From Agromyces sp. Leaf222 (GTDB lineage: Bacteria; Actinomycetota; Actinomycetes; Actinomycetales; Microbacteriaceae), in NCBI RefSeq assembly GCF_001421565.1, contig NZ_LMKQ01000001.1:2107651-2171650 (forward strand): DNA of 64,000 bases. Direction: 5' to 3'. The position numbers and the translations under genes were made by a program. Shown piece by piece: positions 20,487-29,881 of this stretch. The notes below the pieces were generated by a model, which was not told where the DNA came from, made no database searches, and saw nothing but the letters and a program-made list of their open reading frames with translations. How positions within the stretch are numbered: position 1 is the stretch's first letter; the number at the start of each line of letters is the position of its first letter.

Positions 20487-22139
20487 TCAGTCTGCCAGCC
20501 AGGCGTCGGCGAAGGTCGGCGTCGACACGGTCGGCATCGCGCGCACGCCCTGCAGCTTCGGCGAGTGCAGGAAGTGGTTCTGCTGGTCGTAGAGCGGCAG
20601 GGCGTAGAACCCGCCGAGGATGATCTGCTGCGCCTGCTCGTAGAGCGCCGCGCGCGCGTCGGGGTCGGACTCGGATGCCGCCTCGGTGAGCAGTGCGTCG
20701 AGCTCGGGGTCGTCGAGCTGGGCGAGGTTGGCGAAGTACCCGCTCGGCGCCGGCGTGATGGAGTCGGAGTGGTAGAGGATCCGCAGCACGTCGGGGCCGA
20801 CCTTCGTGTACGGAGCGCTCACGGCCTCGTACTCGTGGGTGAACAGGGCGCCGTACCAGCCCGAGAGATCGAGCGGCTCGAGTTGCACGTCGAAGCCGGC
20901 CTCCTTCGTGTTCGCCTGGATCTGCTCGAAGAGCGACTGCTCGGCGGGGATCGACTGGTTCGTCGAGACGGGGAAGCGCACGGTCAGGGGAACCCCGTCC
21001 TTCACGCGGATGCCTCGGTCGTCGCGGTCGGTCCAGCCGGCCTCGTCGAGCAGTGCGTTCGCCTCGTCGAGGTCGGTGCCGAAGAGCGAGTCGTCGGAGT
21101 ACGCGAGCGGCTCGACGCTGGAGAGCACCGAGTACGAACGCTCGGCGGTGCCGAAGAACAGTGCGTCGATGCCGTCGTTCACGTCGGCGGCGCGGATGAA
21201 CGCCTCGCGAACGCGCACGTCGTCGAACGGCGCCTGCCCGGAGTTCAGCTCGATGCGGTTCGAGGCGCCGGGGCGGGGCGCGTCGATCTCGACGAGCGTT
21301 CCGGACTTCTCGGCCTGGTCGAGGGTGTCGGGCTGGGCGTTGTCGATGATGTCGACCTCGCCGGCCTGCAACGCCGCGTACCGCGATGCCGAGTCGGGGA
21401 TGAACCGCCACTCGATGCCGTCGAGGTAGGCGGCGCCGTCGTGGGCCCGATCGGCCGGGCCCGTGGTGTAGTCGTCGTTGCGCACGAGCGAGACGTGGTC
21501 CTGCGGAACCCACTCGTCGACGATGAACGGCCCGGTGCCGATCGGGGCGAGGCAGTTCTCCTCCATGCCGCGGGCGATGCCGGCGGGCGACTCGATGGCG
21601 TTCCACGGCTGGGTGAGCGACTCGAGCAGGGCGCTGTCGGGGGTGCTCAGGTGGAACCGCGCGACCGTGTCGCTCACGACCTCGACCGAGTCGACCTTGC
21701 CGAGGGCGAGGTAGCCGGTCGAGGACTGGGTGTCGGGGTCCTTCAGGTGCTCGACGTTCACCTTCACGGCCTCGGCGTCGAAGGGCGTGCCGTCGGTGAA
21801 CTCGACGTCGTCGCGCAGCGTGAACTCCCAGGTCAGGCCGTCGTCGCTCGTCGTCCACTCGGTCGCGAGCCACGGGATGGCCTCGCCGGACTCGTCGAGC
21901 GACACCAGCGACTCGAGGAACTGCCCGGCGATGAGTGCCTGCGGGTAGTTGCCCCCGACGTGCGGGTCGAGGCAGCTGGGCTCGCCGTCGCCCGAGGCGT
22001 AGACCAGGGTGCCGCCGGCGACGGGATCGCCGGATGCCTCCGGCGGCGCACCCGACGGCGTGCAGCCGGCGAGCACGAGCGCGCCCGCCGCCGCGAGCGC
22101 GGCGATGGGCAGGGTGCGGATGATGCGACGCGACGTCAT
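20487..22139 (-). CDS. family 5 extracellular solute-binding lipoprotein
   Basis: 550 residues. The N-terminus has RR, a hydrophobic stretch and the lipobox LAGC with Cys26, so it is a membrane-anchored lipoprotein. The SBP_bac_5 features follow: GGTLVYASGDGEPSCLDPH, ATEWTTSDDGLTWEFTLRDD, FTDGTPFDAEAVKVN and the C-terminal hinge region. It captures the substrate for the permease pair; the family binds di/oligopeptides, nickel complexes or plant-derived compounds, and the ligand cannot be told here. First gene of the transporter operon, divergent from a TetR regulator. Confidence 0.93.
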   Translation of the reverse strand: MTSRRIIRTLPIAALAAAGALVLAGCTPSGAPPEASGDPVAGGTLVYASGDGEPSCLDPHVGGNYPQALIAGQFLESLVSLDESGEAIPWLATEWTTSDDGLTWEFTLRDDVEFTDGTPFDAEAVKVNVEHLKDPDTQSSTGYLALGKVDSVEVVSDTVARFHLSTPDSALLESLTQPWNAIESPAGIARGMEENCLAPIGTGPFIVDEWVPQDHVSLVRNDDYTTGPADRAHDGAAYLDGIEWRFIPDSASRYAALQAGEVDIIDNAQPDTLDQAEKSGTLVEIDAPRPGASNRIELNSGQAPFDDVRVREAFIRAADVNDGIDALFFGTAERSYSVLSSVEPLAYSDDSLFGTDLDEANALLDEAGWTDRDDRGIRVKDGVPLTVRFPVSTNQSIPAEQSLFEQIQANTKEAGFDVQLEPLDLSGWYGALFTHEYEAVSAPYTKVGPDVLRILYHSDSITPAPSGYFANLAQLDDPELDALLTEAASESDPDARAALYEQAQQIILGGFYALPLYDQQNHFLHSPKLQGVRAMPTVSTPTFADAWLAD

Positions 22140-22211
22140 GCGGACGTGACTCCTCTGGGTGATGCGGCGGGGGATGGATGCTTCGGGGGAGCGGACGACC
22201 GGTTTCGGTAC

Positions 22212-22228
22212 TGAGTCCATAATGAGTC
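22212..22228. promoter_or_regulatory. TGAGTC direct repeat in the TetR/ABC divergent promoter
   Basis: Two copies of TGAGTC, at 22212-22217 and 22223-22228, offset by 11 bp (one helical turn) and flanking the -10 candidate CATAAT (22218-22223) just before the tetR ATG at 22230. A plausible operator for the adjacent regulator, though TetR proteins usually bind inverted repeats. Confidence 0.35.
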
Positions 22229-22229
22229 T

Positions 22230-22889
22230 ATGACGGATTCCGACGACCGCGGCACGAGCGCCCGAACCGAGGCGCCGCGATCGCGGGGCGGCCGTCCGCG
22301 CGCCTCGTCGCGCCGCACCCTCGAAGACGCCGCGAGCGAGCTGTTCCTCGAGCAGGGCTACGCAGGCACGACGATCGACCAGATCGCGCAGCGGGCCGGT
22401 GTCGGCCGCAACACGTTCTTCAACTACTTCGCCGCGAAGTCCGACCTGCTCTGGCTCGACGTCGACGACACGATCGCGGCGCTGCCCGGCATCCTCGAGG
22501 CGACGCCCGAAGGGCTCGGCCCGACGGCCGCGCTGGAGCACGCCGTCACCGCGCTCGCCACGCGGCATCCGCACGGAGCCGTGCCCATCGCCCTCAGCCA
22601 GCGCGAGCCGATGGCGACGTACGACGAGTTCCTCGCCGCCGGACTCAGCCGGTTCCTCGCGGTCGCCCACGCGCTCGCCGGGTTCCTGGTCGCGCGCGTC
22701 GGCGCTCGGGTGGACCCGACGATCATCGGGGTCGCCGCGAACGCCGTGACCGCCGCCGCCGCGACGGCAGCCGGCGCCTGGGCGCTCGCCGGCGTCGAGC
22801 GGGGCGACCTCGCCGCCGACGTCGGCCGTGCGATCGCACCTGTGTGCCGCGGCTTCGCGCCGACGCTCGACGCCGAGCCGGCGGCCTGA
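22230..22889 (+). CDS. TetR/AcrR-family transcriptional regulator
   Basis: 219 residues with the N-terminal TetR helix-turn-helix: TIDQIAQRAGVGRNTFFNYF (about residues 49-68), preceded by the usual LEDAASELFLEQGYAGT. The C-terminal ligand domain is Ala-rich and not assignable. It is transcribed divergently from the peptide-type ABC operon with 90 bp between the start codons, so it is the likely local regulator of that transporter. CATAAT six bases before the ATG suggests a leaderless transcript. Confidence 0.9.
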   Translation: MTDSDDRGTSARTEAPRSRGGRPRASSRRTLEDAASELFLEQGYAGTTIDQIAQRAGVGRNTFFNYFAAKSDLLWLDVDDTIAALPGILEATPEGLGPTAALEHAVTALATRHPHGAVPIALSQREPMATYDEFLAAGLSRFLAVAHALAGFLVARVGARVDPTIIGVAANAVTAAAATAAGAWALAGVERGDLAADVGRAIAPVCRGFAPTLDAEPAA

Positions 22890-22937
22890 GCTCGCAACGC
22901 CTCGCGCCGGCGACACCGTGTTCGCCAGGATGACGCG

Positions 22938-22943
22938 TACAAT
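22938..22943 (+). promoter_or_regulatory. -10 hexamer of the ileS operon promoter
   Basis: TACAAT, with transcription start expected near 22950, exactly at the front of the T-box leader. The -35 region is poorly conserved. Confidence 0.5.
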
Positions 22944-22949
22944 CGAGGC

Positions 22950-23162
22950 AACGACATCGATCCGGCCATCACCGGGGAGTCTTCGGAAGAACGCGAACGG
23001 ATGCCACGGCCGCCGATCGTCACTAGAGCCGAACGGGTCGGCCCGTCACAGCCGTTCAGAGAGGTCGTGCGACTCCGGTCGCGCGACAAGCGAGGTGGTA
23101 CCGCGGCGGAGGCTCGACGAGCAGACGGCGTCCTCGTGGAAGCATCCGTCACCCAAGGAGCC
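22950..23162 (+). promoter_or_regulatory. ileS T-box riboswitch (ultrashort stem I, translational type)
   Basis: The leader has a specifier hairpin CCGG (22962-22965)/CCGG (22972-22975) whose loop CCATCA shows the isoleucine codon ATC at 22968-22970. It is followed by the conserved GGGGAG and TTCGGAAGAAC elements, and by the T-box proper AGGTGGTACCGCGG at 23093-23106, whose TGGT bulge can pair with the tRNA acceptor end. AAGGAG at 23155-23160 is the ileS ribosome site. This matches the known actinobacterial ileS T-box class, in which uncharged tRNA-Ile frees the ribosome site. Pairing was judged by eye. Confidence 0.93.
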
Positions 23163-23165
23163 CGC

Positions 23166-26100
23166 GTGTACCCGCGTACCCCCGACGAGAACGGCGTCGC
23201 CTCGTCGCCCGACTTCCCCGCAGGCGAGCGCGACGTGCTCGCGTACTGGAACGCCGACGGCACCTTCCAGGCCTCCATCGACCAGCGCGAGGGCTCGCCC
23301 GAGTGGGTCTTCTACGACGGCCCGCCCTTCGCCAACGGCCTGCCGCACTACGGCCACCTCCTCACCGGCTATGCGAAAGACGTCTTCCCGCGCTTCCAGA
23401 CCATGCGCGGCAAGCAGGTGCACCGCCGCTTCGGCTGGGACACCCACGGCCTGCCGGCCGAGCTCGAGGCCGAGCGCCAGCTCGGCATCACCGACAAGGT
23501 GCAGATCGAGGAGATGGGCATCGCGGCCTTCAACGAGGCCGCGCGCTCGGCGGTGCTGCGCTACACCAAGGAGTGGCAGGAGTACGTCACGCGCTCCGCG
23601 CGCTGGGTCGACTTCGAGAACGACTACAAGACGCTCGACACGACCTACATGGAATCCGTGATCTGGGCGTTCAAGCAGCTGCACGAGAAGGGCCTCGCCT
23701 ACGAGGGCCACCGCGTGCTGCCCTACTGCTGGCGCGACCAGACCCCGCTGTCCAACCACGAGCTCCGCATGGACGACGACGTCTACAAGATGCGCCAGGA
23801 CCAGACGGTCACGGTGACCTTCCCGCTCACCGGCGCCAAGGCCGAGTCGCTCGGCCTCACCGCCGTGCGCGCCCTCGCCTGGACGACCACGCCGTGGACC
23901 CTCCCGACGAACTTCGCCCTCGCGGTCGGACCCGACATCGAGTACGCCGTCGTCCCCGCCGGCCCGAACGGCACGCCCGACGCGACGGTGCTGCGAGAGA
24001 AGTCGGGTGACGCGGCATCCGACACCGAGGTCCTCGGAGCCGAGTACCTGATCGCCGCCGACCTGCTCGGAGGCTACGCGAAGGACCTCGGCTACGAGTC
24101 GGCCGACGACGCACGTGCGGCGGTCTCGCGCACCGTTCGCGGCGCCGAACTCGAGGGCGTCACCTACGACCGCCTCTTCGACTACTACGCCGACGTCGCC
24201 GAGTACGGCCTGCAGAACGCCTGGCAGATCCTCGTCGCCGACTACGTCACCACCGAAGACGGCACCGGCATCGTGCACCAGGCGCCCGCCTACGGTGAAG
24301 AGGACCAGAAGATCGGCGAAGCCGCCGGCATCCCGGTCATCCTCTCGCTCGACGAGGGCGGCCGCTTCAAGGCCGAGGTGACGGATGTCGCGGGCGAGCT
24401 GTGGAGCGACGCGAACAAGCCCCTCACGCAGCTGCTGAAGGCCGAGGGCCGGCTGCTGCGCCAGGCGAGCTACGAGCACTCGTACCCGCACTGCTGGCGC
24501 TGCCGCAACCCGCTGATCTACAAGGCCGTCTCGAGCTGGTTCATCCGGGTGCCGGAGTTCCGCGACCGCATGGGCGAGCTCAACCAGGAGATCACCTGGG
24601 TGCCCGAGAACGTGAAGGACGGCCAGTTCGGCAAGTGGGTCGCCGGCGCGCGCGACTGGTCGGTCAGCCGCAACCGCTACTTCGGCTCGCCGATCCCCGT
24701 CTGGAAGAGCGACGACCCCGAGTACCCGCGCGTCGACGTCTACGGCTCGCTCGAGGAGATCGAGCGCGACTTCGGGCGCCTGCCGCTGAACGCGGCGGGG
24801 GAGCCCGACCTGCACCGGCCGTACATCGACGACCTCACGCGGCCGAACCCCGACGACCCAACGGGCCGTTCGACGATGCGCCGCATCCCCGACGTGCTCG
24901 ACGTCTGGTTCGACTCCGGCTCGATGCCGTTCGCGCAGGTGCACTACCCGTTCGAGAACCGCGACTGGTTCGACACGCACCACCCCGCCGACTTCATCGT
25001 CGAGTACATCGGGCAGACCCGCGGATGGTTCTACGTGATGCACGTGCTCTCCACCGCGCTGTTCGACCGCCCCGCGTACAAGAACGTCATCAGCCACGGC
25101 ATCGTGCTCGGCAGCGACGGGCAGAAGATGTCCAAGTCGCTGCGCAACTACCCCGACGTCTCCGAGGTCTTCGACCGCGACGGCTCCGACGCGATGCGCT
25201 GGTTCCTGATGTCGAGCCCGGTGCTGCGCGGCGGCAACCTCATCGTCACCGAGGAGGGCATCCGCGAGGGCGTCCGCCAGGTCATGCTGCCGCTCTGGAG
25301 CACCTGGTACTTCTTCTCGCTCTACGCCAACACGGCGCGCGACGGCGGCTACGAGGCATCCGCCCGCACCGATTCGACCGACGTGCTCGACCGGTACCTC
25401 TTCGCGAAGCTGCGCGACCTCGTCGCCGACGTGACCGCCGACCTCGACCGCCTCGACTCGACGCTCGCCTCCGCGAAGCTCCGCGACTTCGCCGACGTGC
25501 TCACGAACTGGTACGTGCGCCGATCGCGCGACCGCTTCTGGGCCGGCGCGGCCGACGGCGCCGCCTCGAGCGAGGCGTTCGACACGCTGTACACGGTGCT
25601 CGAGACGTTCACGCGCCTCGCCGCGCCCCTGCTGCCGCTCACGAGCGAGCAGGTGTGGCGCGGGCTCACGGGCGGTCGCAGCGTGCACCTGACCGACTGG
25701 CCGGAGGCCTCGCAGTTCCCGGCCGACGACGCCCTCGTGGCCGCCATGGACGCGGTGCGCGAGATCAGCGGCTCGGTGCTCGCGCTCCGCAAGCAGGCCG
25801 GTCGCCGCGTGCGGCTTCCGCTCGCGGCACTCACGGTCGTGACGACGGATGCCGCGGCGCTGGCGCCCTTCGAGGCGATCCTGCGCGACGAGCTCAACGT
25901 CAAGGCGGTCTCGCTCGTCGAGCTCGACGCCTCGAGCGCCGAGGCCTACGGCGTGACCAAGCGGCTCAGCGTCAACGCCCGTGCCGCGGGTCCGCGCCTC
26001 GGCAAGACCGTGCAGCAGGCGATCCAGGCGGCCCGCTCGGGCGACTGGAGCCTCGACGGCGAGGCGGTCGTCGCGGGCGGCATCGCGCTCGAGCCCGGCG

Positions 26101-26474
26101 AGTACGACCTCGTGCTCGAGGCCGGGGGAGCCGGCGAGGGTTCGCGCGCCCTCGCGCTGCTCGTCGACGGCGGCTTCGCGATCCTCGACACCGCGACCAC
26201 GCCCGAGCTCGAGGCCGAAGGCATCGCGCGCGACCTCGTGCGGGCCGTGCAGGAGGCCCGAAAGGGCGCCGGGCTCGAGGTCGGCGATCGCATCGCGCTG
26301 ACGCTGACGCTCGACGCCGCCTCGCTCACGGCCGCGGAGACCCACCGCGACCTCATCACGGGCGAGACCCTCGCCGTGTCGCTCGCGCTCGTCGAACTCG
26401 ACGACACCGCGGCCGGTGGGCTCACGCCCCTGGCCGGCGGCACGAAGGCGGCCATCGGATTGGAGCAGGCATGA
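23166..26474 (+). CDS. ileS: isoleucine--tRNA ligase
   Basis: Class Ia synthetase of about 1102 residues, the long form found in actinobacteria and many eukaryote-like IleRS. HIGH-type motif: [16 protein letters not shown] (near residue 48); KMSKS motif: [17 protein letters not shown]; editing domain between; C-terminal anticodon-binding and extension domains. The start is GTG 23166 because AAGGAG ends five bases upstream and the T-box leader precedes it. It overlaps folC by 4 nt (ATGA) and heads an ileS-folC-DUF4233-ndk operon. Confidence 0.97.
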   Translation: MYPRTPDENGVASSPDFPAGERDVLAYWNADGTFQASIDQREGSPEWVFYDGPPFANGLPHYGHLLTGYAKDVFPRFQTMRGKQVHRRFGWDTHGLPAELEAERQLGITDKVQIEEMGIAAFNEAARSAVLRYTKEWQEYVTRSARWVDFENDYKTLDTTYMESVIWAFKQLHEKGLAYEGHRVLPYCWRDQTPLSNHELRMDDDVYKMRQDQTVTVTFPLTGAKAESLGLTAVRALAWTTTPWTLPTNFALAVGPDIEYAVVPAGPNGTPDATVLREKSGDAASDTEVLGAEYLIAADLLGGYAKDLGYESADDARAAVSRTVRGAELEGVTYDRLFDYYADVAEYGLQNAWQILVADYVTTEDGTGIVHQAPAYGEEDQKIGEAAGIPVILSLDEGGRFKAEVTDVAGELWSDANKPLTQLLKAEGRLLRQASYEHSYPHCWRCRNPLIYKAVSSWFIRVPEFRDRMGELNQEITWVPENVKDGQFGKWVAGARDWSVSRNRYFGSPIPVWKSDDPEYPRVDVYGSLEEIERDFGRLPLNAAGEPDLHRPYIDDLTRPNPDDPTGRSTMRRIPDVLDVWFDSGSMPFAQVHYPFENRDWFDTHHPADFIVEYIGQTRGWFYVMHVLSTALFDRPAYKNVISHGIVLGSDGQKMSKSLRNYPDVSEVFDRDGSDAMRWFLMSSPVLRGGNLIVTEEGIREGVRQVMLPLWSTWYFFSLYANTARDGGYEASARTDSTDVLDRYLFAKLRDLVADVTADLDRLDSTLASAKLRDFADVLTNWYVRRSRDRFWAGAADGAASSEAFDTLYTVLETFTRLAAPLLPLTSEQVWRGLTGGRSVHLTDWPEASQFPADDALVAAMDAVREISGSVLALRKQAGRRVRLPLAALTVVTTDAAALAPFEAILRDELNVKAVSLVELDASSAEAYGVTKRLSVNARAAGPRLGKTVQQAIQAARSGDWSLDGEAVVAGGIALEPGEYDLVLEAGGAGEGSRALALLVDGGFAILDTATTPELEAEGIARDLVRAVQEARKGAGLEVGDRIALTLTLDAASLTAAETHRDLITGETLAVSLALVELDDTAAGGLTPLAGGTKAAIGLEQA

Positions 26475-27937
26475 CCGACGCACCCGACCAGATCCCCGAG
26501 CCCGAGGAGGGCGCCGCCGCGGATTCGGCCGAGCACCCGGAGTCGCTCGGCGACGACGGCGAGTTCGGCGGCGTCGAGGAATTCGACGCCGACGCGCGCG
26601 ACGCGGCCGACGCCGTCTACGCGGCACTCCTCGAGCGCGTCGGCGAGGGCGCGCCGCGTCCGCGCCTCGAGCCCACGAGACGCGCCGTCGAGCTGCTCGG
26701 CGATCCGCACCGCTCGGCGCCCGTGATCCATCTCACCGGCACGAACGGCAAGACCTCGACGAGCCGCATGATCGAGAGCCTGCTGCGCGCCTCAGGGCTC
26801 CGCACCGGTCTCCTCACGAGCCCGCACCTCGAACGGTTCACCGAGCGCATCCGCATCGACGGCGAGTCGGTGCGCGATGAGGTGCTCGCGCGCAACTGGG
26901 AGGAGATCGAGCCGTTCATCGCGATCGTCGACGCCGAGCTCGAGGGCGCGGGCGAATCGCCGCTGACCTTCTTCGAGACCTTCACGGTGCTCGCCTTCGC
27001 GTGCTTCGCCGACGCGCCCGTCGACGTCATGGTGCTCGAGGTCGGCATGGGCGGCGAGTGGGACTCCACGAACGTCGCCGACGGCCAGGTCGCCGTCATC
27101 ACGCCCATCGACCTCGACCACCAGAGCCGGCTCGGCAACGACGTCGTCGAGATCGCGCGCACGAAGTCGGGCATCATCAAGCCGTCGGCGTCCGTCGTGT
27201 CCGCGCGCCAGCAGGACGACGTGCTGAAGGTGCTCGAGAACGCCGCCGACCTCACCGAGTCGACGCTCGCCGTCGAAGACGACGCGTTCGCGGTCATCTC
27301 CACGACCGTCGCCGTCGGCGGGCAGCTCGTCTCGATCCGCGGGCTCGCGGGTTCGTACCACGACATCGCCCTCCCGCTCTTCGGCAGCCACCAGGCCCAG
27401 AACGCCGCCGTCGCGGTCGCCGCCGTCGAGGCCTTCATCGGCAGCGGCAGCGTGCGGCTCGCCGACGAGGTCGTCGAGACGGGGCTCGGAGCCGTCACCT
27501 CGCCCGGCCGGCTGCAGATCGTGGGGTCGGGACCGACCGTGATCGTCGACGCCGCGCACAACCCCCACGGCGCCGGGTCGCTCGTGGCCTCGCTCGGCGA
27601 GGCCTTCGACTTCGACGAGGTCGTGATCGTGCTCGGCGTCCTCGCCGACAAGGACGCGACCGGCATCGTCGACGTGCTCGCCGGGCTCGATGCCCGGTTC
27701 ATCGTCACGAACCCCGGTTCCGACCGCGCCGCCGACACCGACCGCGTCGCCGGCATCGTCGCGACGAGGGTCGGAGCCGATCGGGTCACCGTCATCGAAC
27801 GGCTCGACGACGCCCTCGACGAGGCCCGCGACTGGGCGACCGAGGGCGAGAAGCGCGCCGTCGTCGTCACCGGATCCGTCGTGCTCGTCGGCGACGCGAT
27901 CGCCATCGCCGCCGACCGCGGATGGAACGCGCGATGA
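26471..27937 (+). CDS. folC: folylpolyglutamate synthase / dihydrofolate synthase
   Basis: Mur-ligase-like enzyme of 488 residues that adds glutamate to dihydropteroate and folates. P-loop: [14 protein letters not shown] (about residues 87-100). Further marks are [53 protein letters not shown] and [12 protein letters not shown]. An acidic N-terminal extension of about 50 residues precedes the catalytic part. The ATG at 26471 overlaps the ileS stop, and the stop overlaps the next gene by 4 nt. Confidence 0.95.
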   Translation: MTDAPDQIPEPEEGAAADSAEHPESLGDDGEFGGVEEFDADARDAADAVYAALLERVGEGAPRPRLEPTRRAVELLGDPHRSAPVIHLTGTNGKTSTSRMIESLLRASGLRTGLLTSPHLERFTERIRIDGESVRDEVLARNWEEIEPFIAIVDAELEGAGESPLTFFETFTVLAFACFADAPVDVMVLEVGMGGEWDSTNVADGQVAVITPIDLDHQSRLGNDVVEIARTKSGIIKPSASVVSARQQDDVLKVLENAADLTESTLAVEDDAFAVISTTVAVGGQLVSIRGLAGSYHDIALPLFGSHQAQNAAVAVAAVEAFIGSGSVRLADEVVETGLGAVTSPGRLQIVGSGPTVIVDAAHNPHGAGSLVASLGEAFDFDEVVIVLGVLADKDATGIVDVLAGLDARFIVTNPGSDRAADTDRVAGIVATRVGADRVTVIERLDDALDEARDWATEGEKRAVVVTGSVVLVGDAIAIAADRGWNAR

Positions 27938-28401
27938 GCGACCTGCCCCTCGGCCCCGCTGCCCCCGATGACGATCCTGCAGCAGAACCGCGGGCGGCCG
28001 CCGCGGCATCCGCCCCCCGGTCGGTGCGCGCCAGCCTCGCCTCGATCGTGCTCGGGTTCGAGCTGCTCGTGGTGTTCCTCGCGGCCCTCGTGATCTGGGG
28101 CCTCACGCCAGACGACGGCGGCGCGTTCGGACTGCCGCGCTGGGCCCCGCTCGTCGCCGGCGGCGTGGTCATCGTGCTCATGATCGCCACGATCGGCCTG
28201 CTGCGGCACCGCTGGGCGTACCTGCTCGGCTGGGTCGTGCAGGCGCTCATCCTCCTCGCCGGCTTCCTGAACCCCGGGATGTTCTTCATCGGAGCACTCT
28301 TCGGCGGCATCTGGACCTACTGCATGATCGTCGGCGAACGCATCGACCGAGAGAAGGCGGCCGCAGTGGTCGCCTCCCGAACAGAACAGGAACACGAATG
28401 A
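27934..28401 (+). CDS. DUF4233-family membrane protein
   Basis: 155 residues: a proline/alanine-rich cytosolic N-terminus (about 40 residues), then four hydrophobic segments (ASIVLGFELLVVFLAALVIWG, the LVAGGVVIVLMIATIGLL helix, the LGWVVQALILLAGFL helix and a last helix around MFFIGALFGGIWTYC). This matches DUF4233, which in actinobacteria lies between folC and ndk as here. Function unknown. ATGA overlaps occur at both ends (27934-27937 and 28398-28401). Confidence 0.88.
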   Translation: MSDLPLGPAAPDDDPAAEPRAAAAASAPRSVRASLASIVLGFELLVVFLAALVIWGLTPDDGGAFGLPRWAPLVAGGVVIVLMIATIGLLRHRWAYLLGWVVQALILLAGFLNPGMFFIGALFGGIWTYCMIVGERIDREKAAAVVASRTEQEHE

Positions 28402-28820
28402 CCAGCGCAATCGAAGAGACCCTCGTCCTCGTCAAGCCCGACGGCGTCGCCCGCAACCTGACCGGCGAGATCCTGCGGCGCATCGAGGCCAAGGGGTACT
28501 CGCTCGTCGACATCCGCCTCGTGCAGGCCGACCGCGAGCTCCTCGCGAAGCACTACGCCGAGCACGAGGGCAAGCCGTTCTACGAGCCGCTCGTCGAGTT
28601 CATGGAGTCCGGCCCGGTCGTCGCGATCCGCGTCGCAGGCAACCGCGTGATCGAGGGATTCCGTTCGCTCGCCGGCACGACCGACCCGACCACGGCCGCG
28701 CCCGGCACGATCCGCGGCGACTTCGGCCGCGACTGGGGCCTCAAGGTGCAGCAGAACCTCGTGCACGGCTCCGACTCGGTCGAGTCCGCCGAGCGCGAGC
28801 TGGCGCTCTGGTTCGCCTGA
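28398..28820 (+). CDS. ndk: nucleoside-diphosphate kinase
   Basis: 140 residues, full length. The N-terminus ETLVLVKPDGVARNLTGEI and the segment RGDFGRDWGLKVQQNLVHGSDS with the phosphorylated histidine (H in NLVHGSD) are diagnostic. It balances NTP pools using ATP. Last gene of the ileS operon, followed by a strong hairpin. Confidence 0.97.
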   Translation: MTSAIEETLVLVKPDGVARNLTGEILRRIEAKGYSLVDIRLVQADRELLAKHYAEHEGKPFYEPLVEFMESGPVVAIRVAGNRVIEGFRSLAGTTDPTTAAPGTIRGDFGRDWGLKVQQNLVHGSDSVESAERELALWFA

Positions 28821-28856
28821 CCCGAGCCGGTTCCGCACGCCCGGTCGACGGGCGGT

Positions 28857-28909
28857 GAACGACGGATGCCGCGCCGACGCAGTTCGCGTCGACGCGGCAT
28901 CCGTCGTTC
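28857..28909. terminator. long bidirectional hairpin terminator between ndk and the VKOR gene
   Basis: A 17-bp perfect outer stem (28857-28873 with 28893-28909), one C/A mismatch, a further 6-bp inner stem and a 5-nt loop AGTTC (28881-28885). It lies between convergent genes and lacks a U-tract. Both arms contain GGATGCC/GGCATCC. Confidence 0.85.
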
Positions 28910-28979
28910 AGGCGGGCCCAGCGCAGCATCAGCGGAGGCCCGTGAGTCGCGCCCAGTCGGTCGGACTCCGTCGGTCGGC

Positions 28980-29606
28980 TCAGCGCCAGAAGTTCTGCAG
29001 GTCGATGATGACGCGCGGGATGGCGTTCATCTGGGCCTGGGCCAGGAGGATGACGACGGCGTAGCAGACGACCGTGATCACGGGGATCCAGCCGTACCAG
29101 CCCGCGGCGAGCCGCTGCACACGTGCCGATGCGGGAATATGCCCCGAACGAAGGTTGTGCAGCGTCACAAGCCAGAACGTCGGAATCGTCACGACCCAGG
29201 TGAGCATGCACCAGGGGCAGAGCACGTCGAGCACGTAGACGCTCTGGAAGATCAGCCAGCCCACGAAGACCAGGGCGCCGGCGACGCCGATGTTGAAGCC
29301 GATCCAGAACCAGCGCGAGAACGTCGCGCCCGCCAGCAGCGCCACGCCGATCGTGATCACCACGGGCCAGGCCATCATGCCCACGAAGGGATTCGGGAAC
29401 CCGAACACCGAGCCCTGCCACGATGCGAGGTTCGTGCTGCAGCCGACCAGCACGCCGACGTTGCAGTTCGGGATGTGCCCCGGATCCGCGAGGGTCAGCA
29501 CCTTCTCGAGCGACAGTTCCCATGCCGCGAGGAGCCCGAAAGCTCCGAGCACGATGAGGCTGATGGCCAGCCCGATGGGCTTCGGGGGAGCGGGGGCATC
29601 CGACAT
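28980..29606 (-). CDS. vitamin K epoxide reductase (VKOR) family membrane protein
   Basis: 208 residues with five membrane helices. The redox motif is LDVLCPWCMLTW (C-x-x-C, about residues 131-134) and the loop cysteine pair appears as NCNVGVLVGCS near residues 48-57. Bacterial VKOR re-oxidises DsbA-like proteins using menaquinone, supporting disulfide formation outside the membrane. The start is ATG 29606; divergent from the RNase E/G gene with 275 bp between. Confidence 0.92.
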   Translation of the reverse strand: MSDAPAPPKPIGLAISLIVLGAFGLLAAWELSLEKVLTLADPGHIPNCNVGVLVGCSTNLASWQGSVFGFPNPFVGMMAWPVVITIGVALLAGATFSRWFWIGFNIGVAGALVFVGWLIFQSVYVLDVLCPWCMLTWVVTIPTFWLVTLHNLRSGHIPASARVQRLAAGWYGWIPVITVVCYAVVILLAQAQMNAIPRVIIDLQNFWR

Positions 29607-29881
29607 GTCTCGATTCTGACACGGCGAATCGGACGGTTCGTCGCCGGTCGTGCGATAATCGAGGAAGTCGACCGGGCCCGGCCCGGAAACGGCGACAGAC
29701 GAACTTCCCGGATGCCGCGCATCCGATTGAGCGGTGAGACGCACCGCAAGACGTGGCGACAAGGCAAACCTGCCGGTCGCCGGTGACGAGAATTGACGGT
29801 TCCGCGTACGACGCGGGGCCGCACGAGAGAGTACGGAAGGGATGGCGCGGCCGTCCCGACCGGTGTAGGAGTGCACCAGAG
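29607..29881. promoter_or_regulatory. VKOR / rne divergent region with a long rne leader
   Basis: 275 bp without a gene. GATAAT at 29654-29659 (preceded by TGC, an extended -10) is the best promoter candidate for rne, giving a leader of about 220 nt. The leader holds several short GC-rich inverted repeats and ends with AGGAG (29867-29871) 10 nt before the ATG. RNase E messages are often autoregulated through their leaders in other bacteria; that is only an inference here. Confidence 0.4.

Noticed and set aside
23046..26627. 1193-codon minus-strand open frame
   Set aside because: Lies opposite ileS, composed almost only of Arg, Val, Glu, Gly, Leu, Asp; no motif. Antisense of a certain gene.
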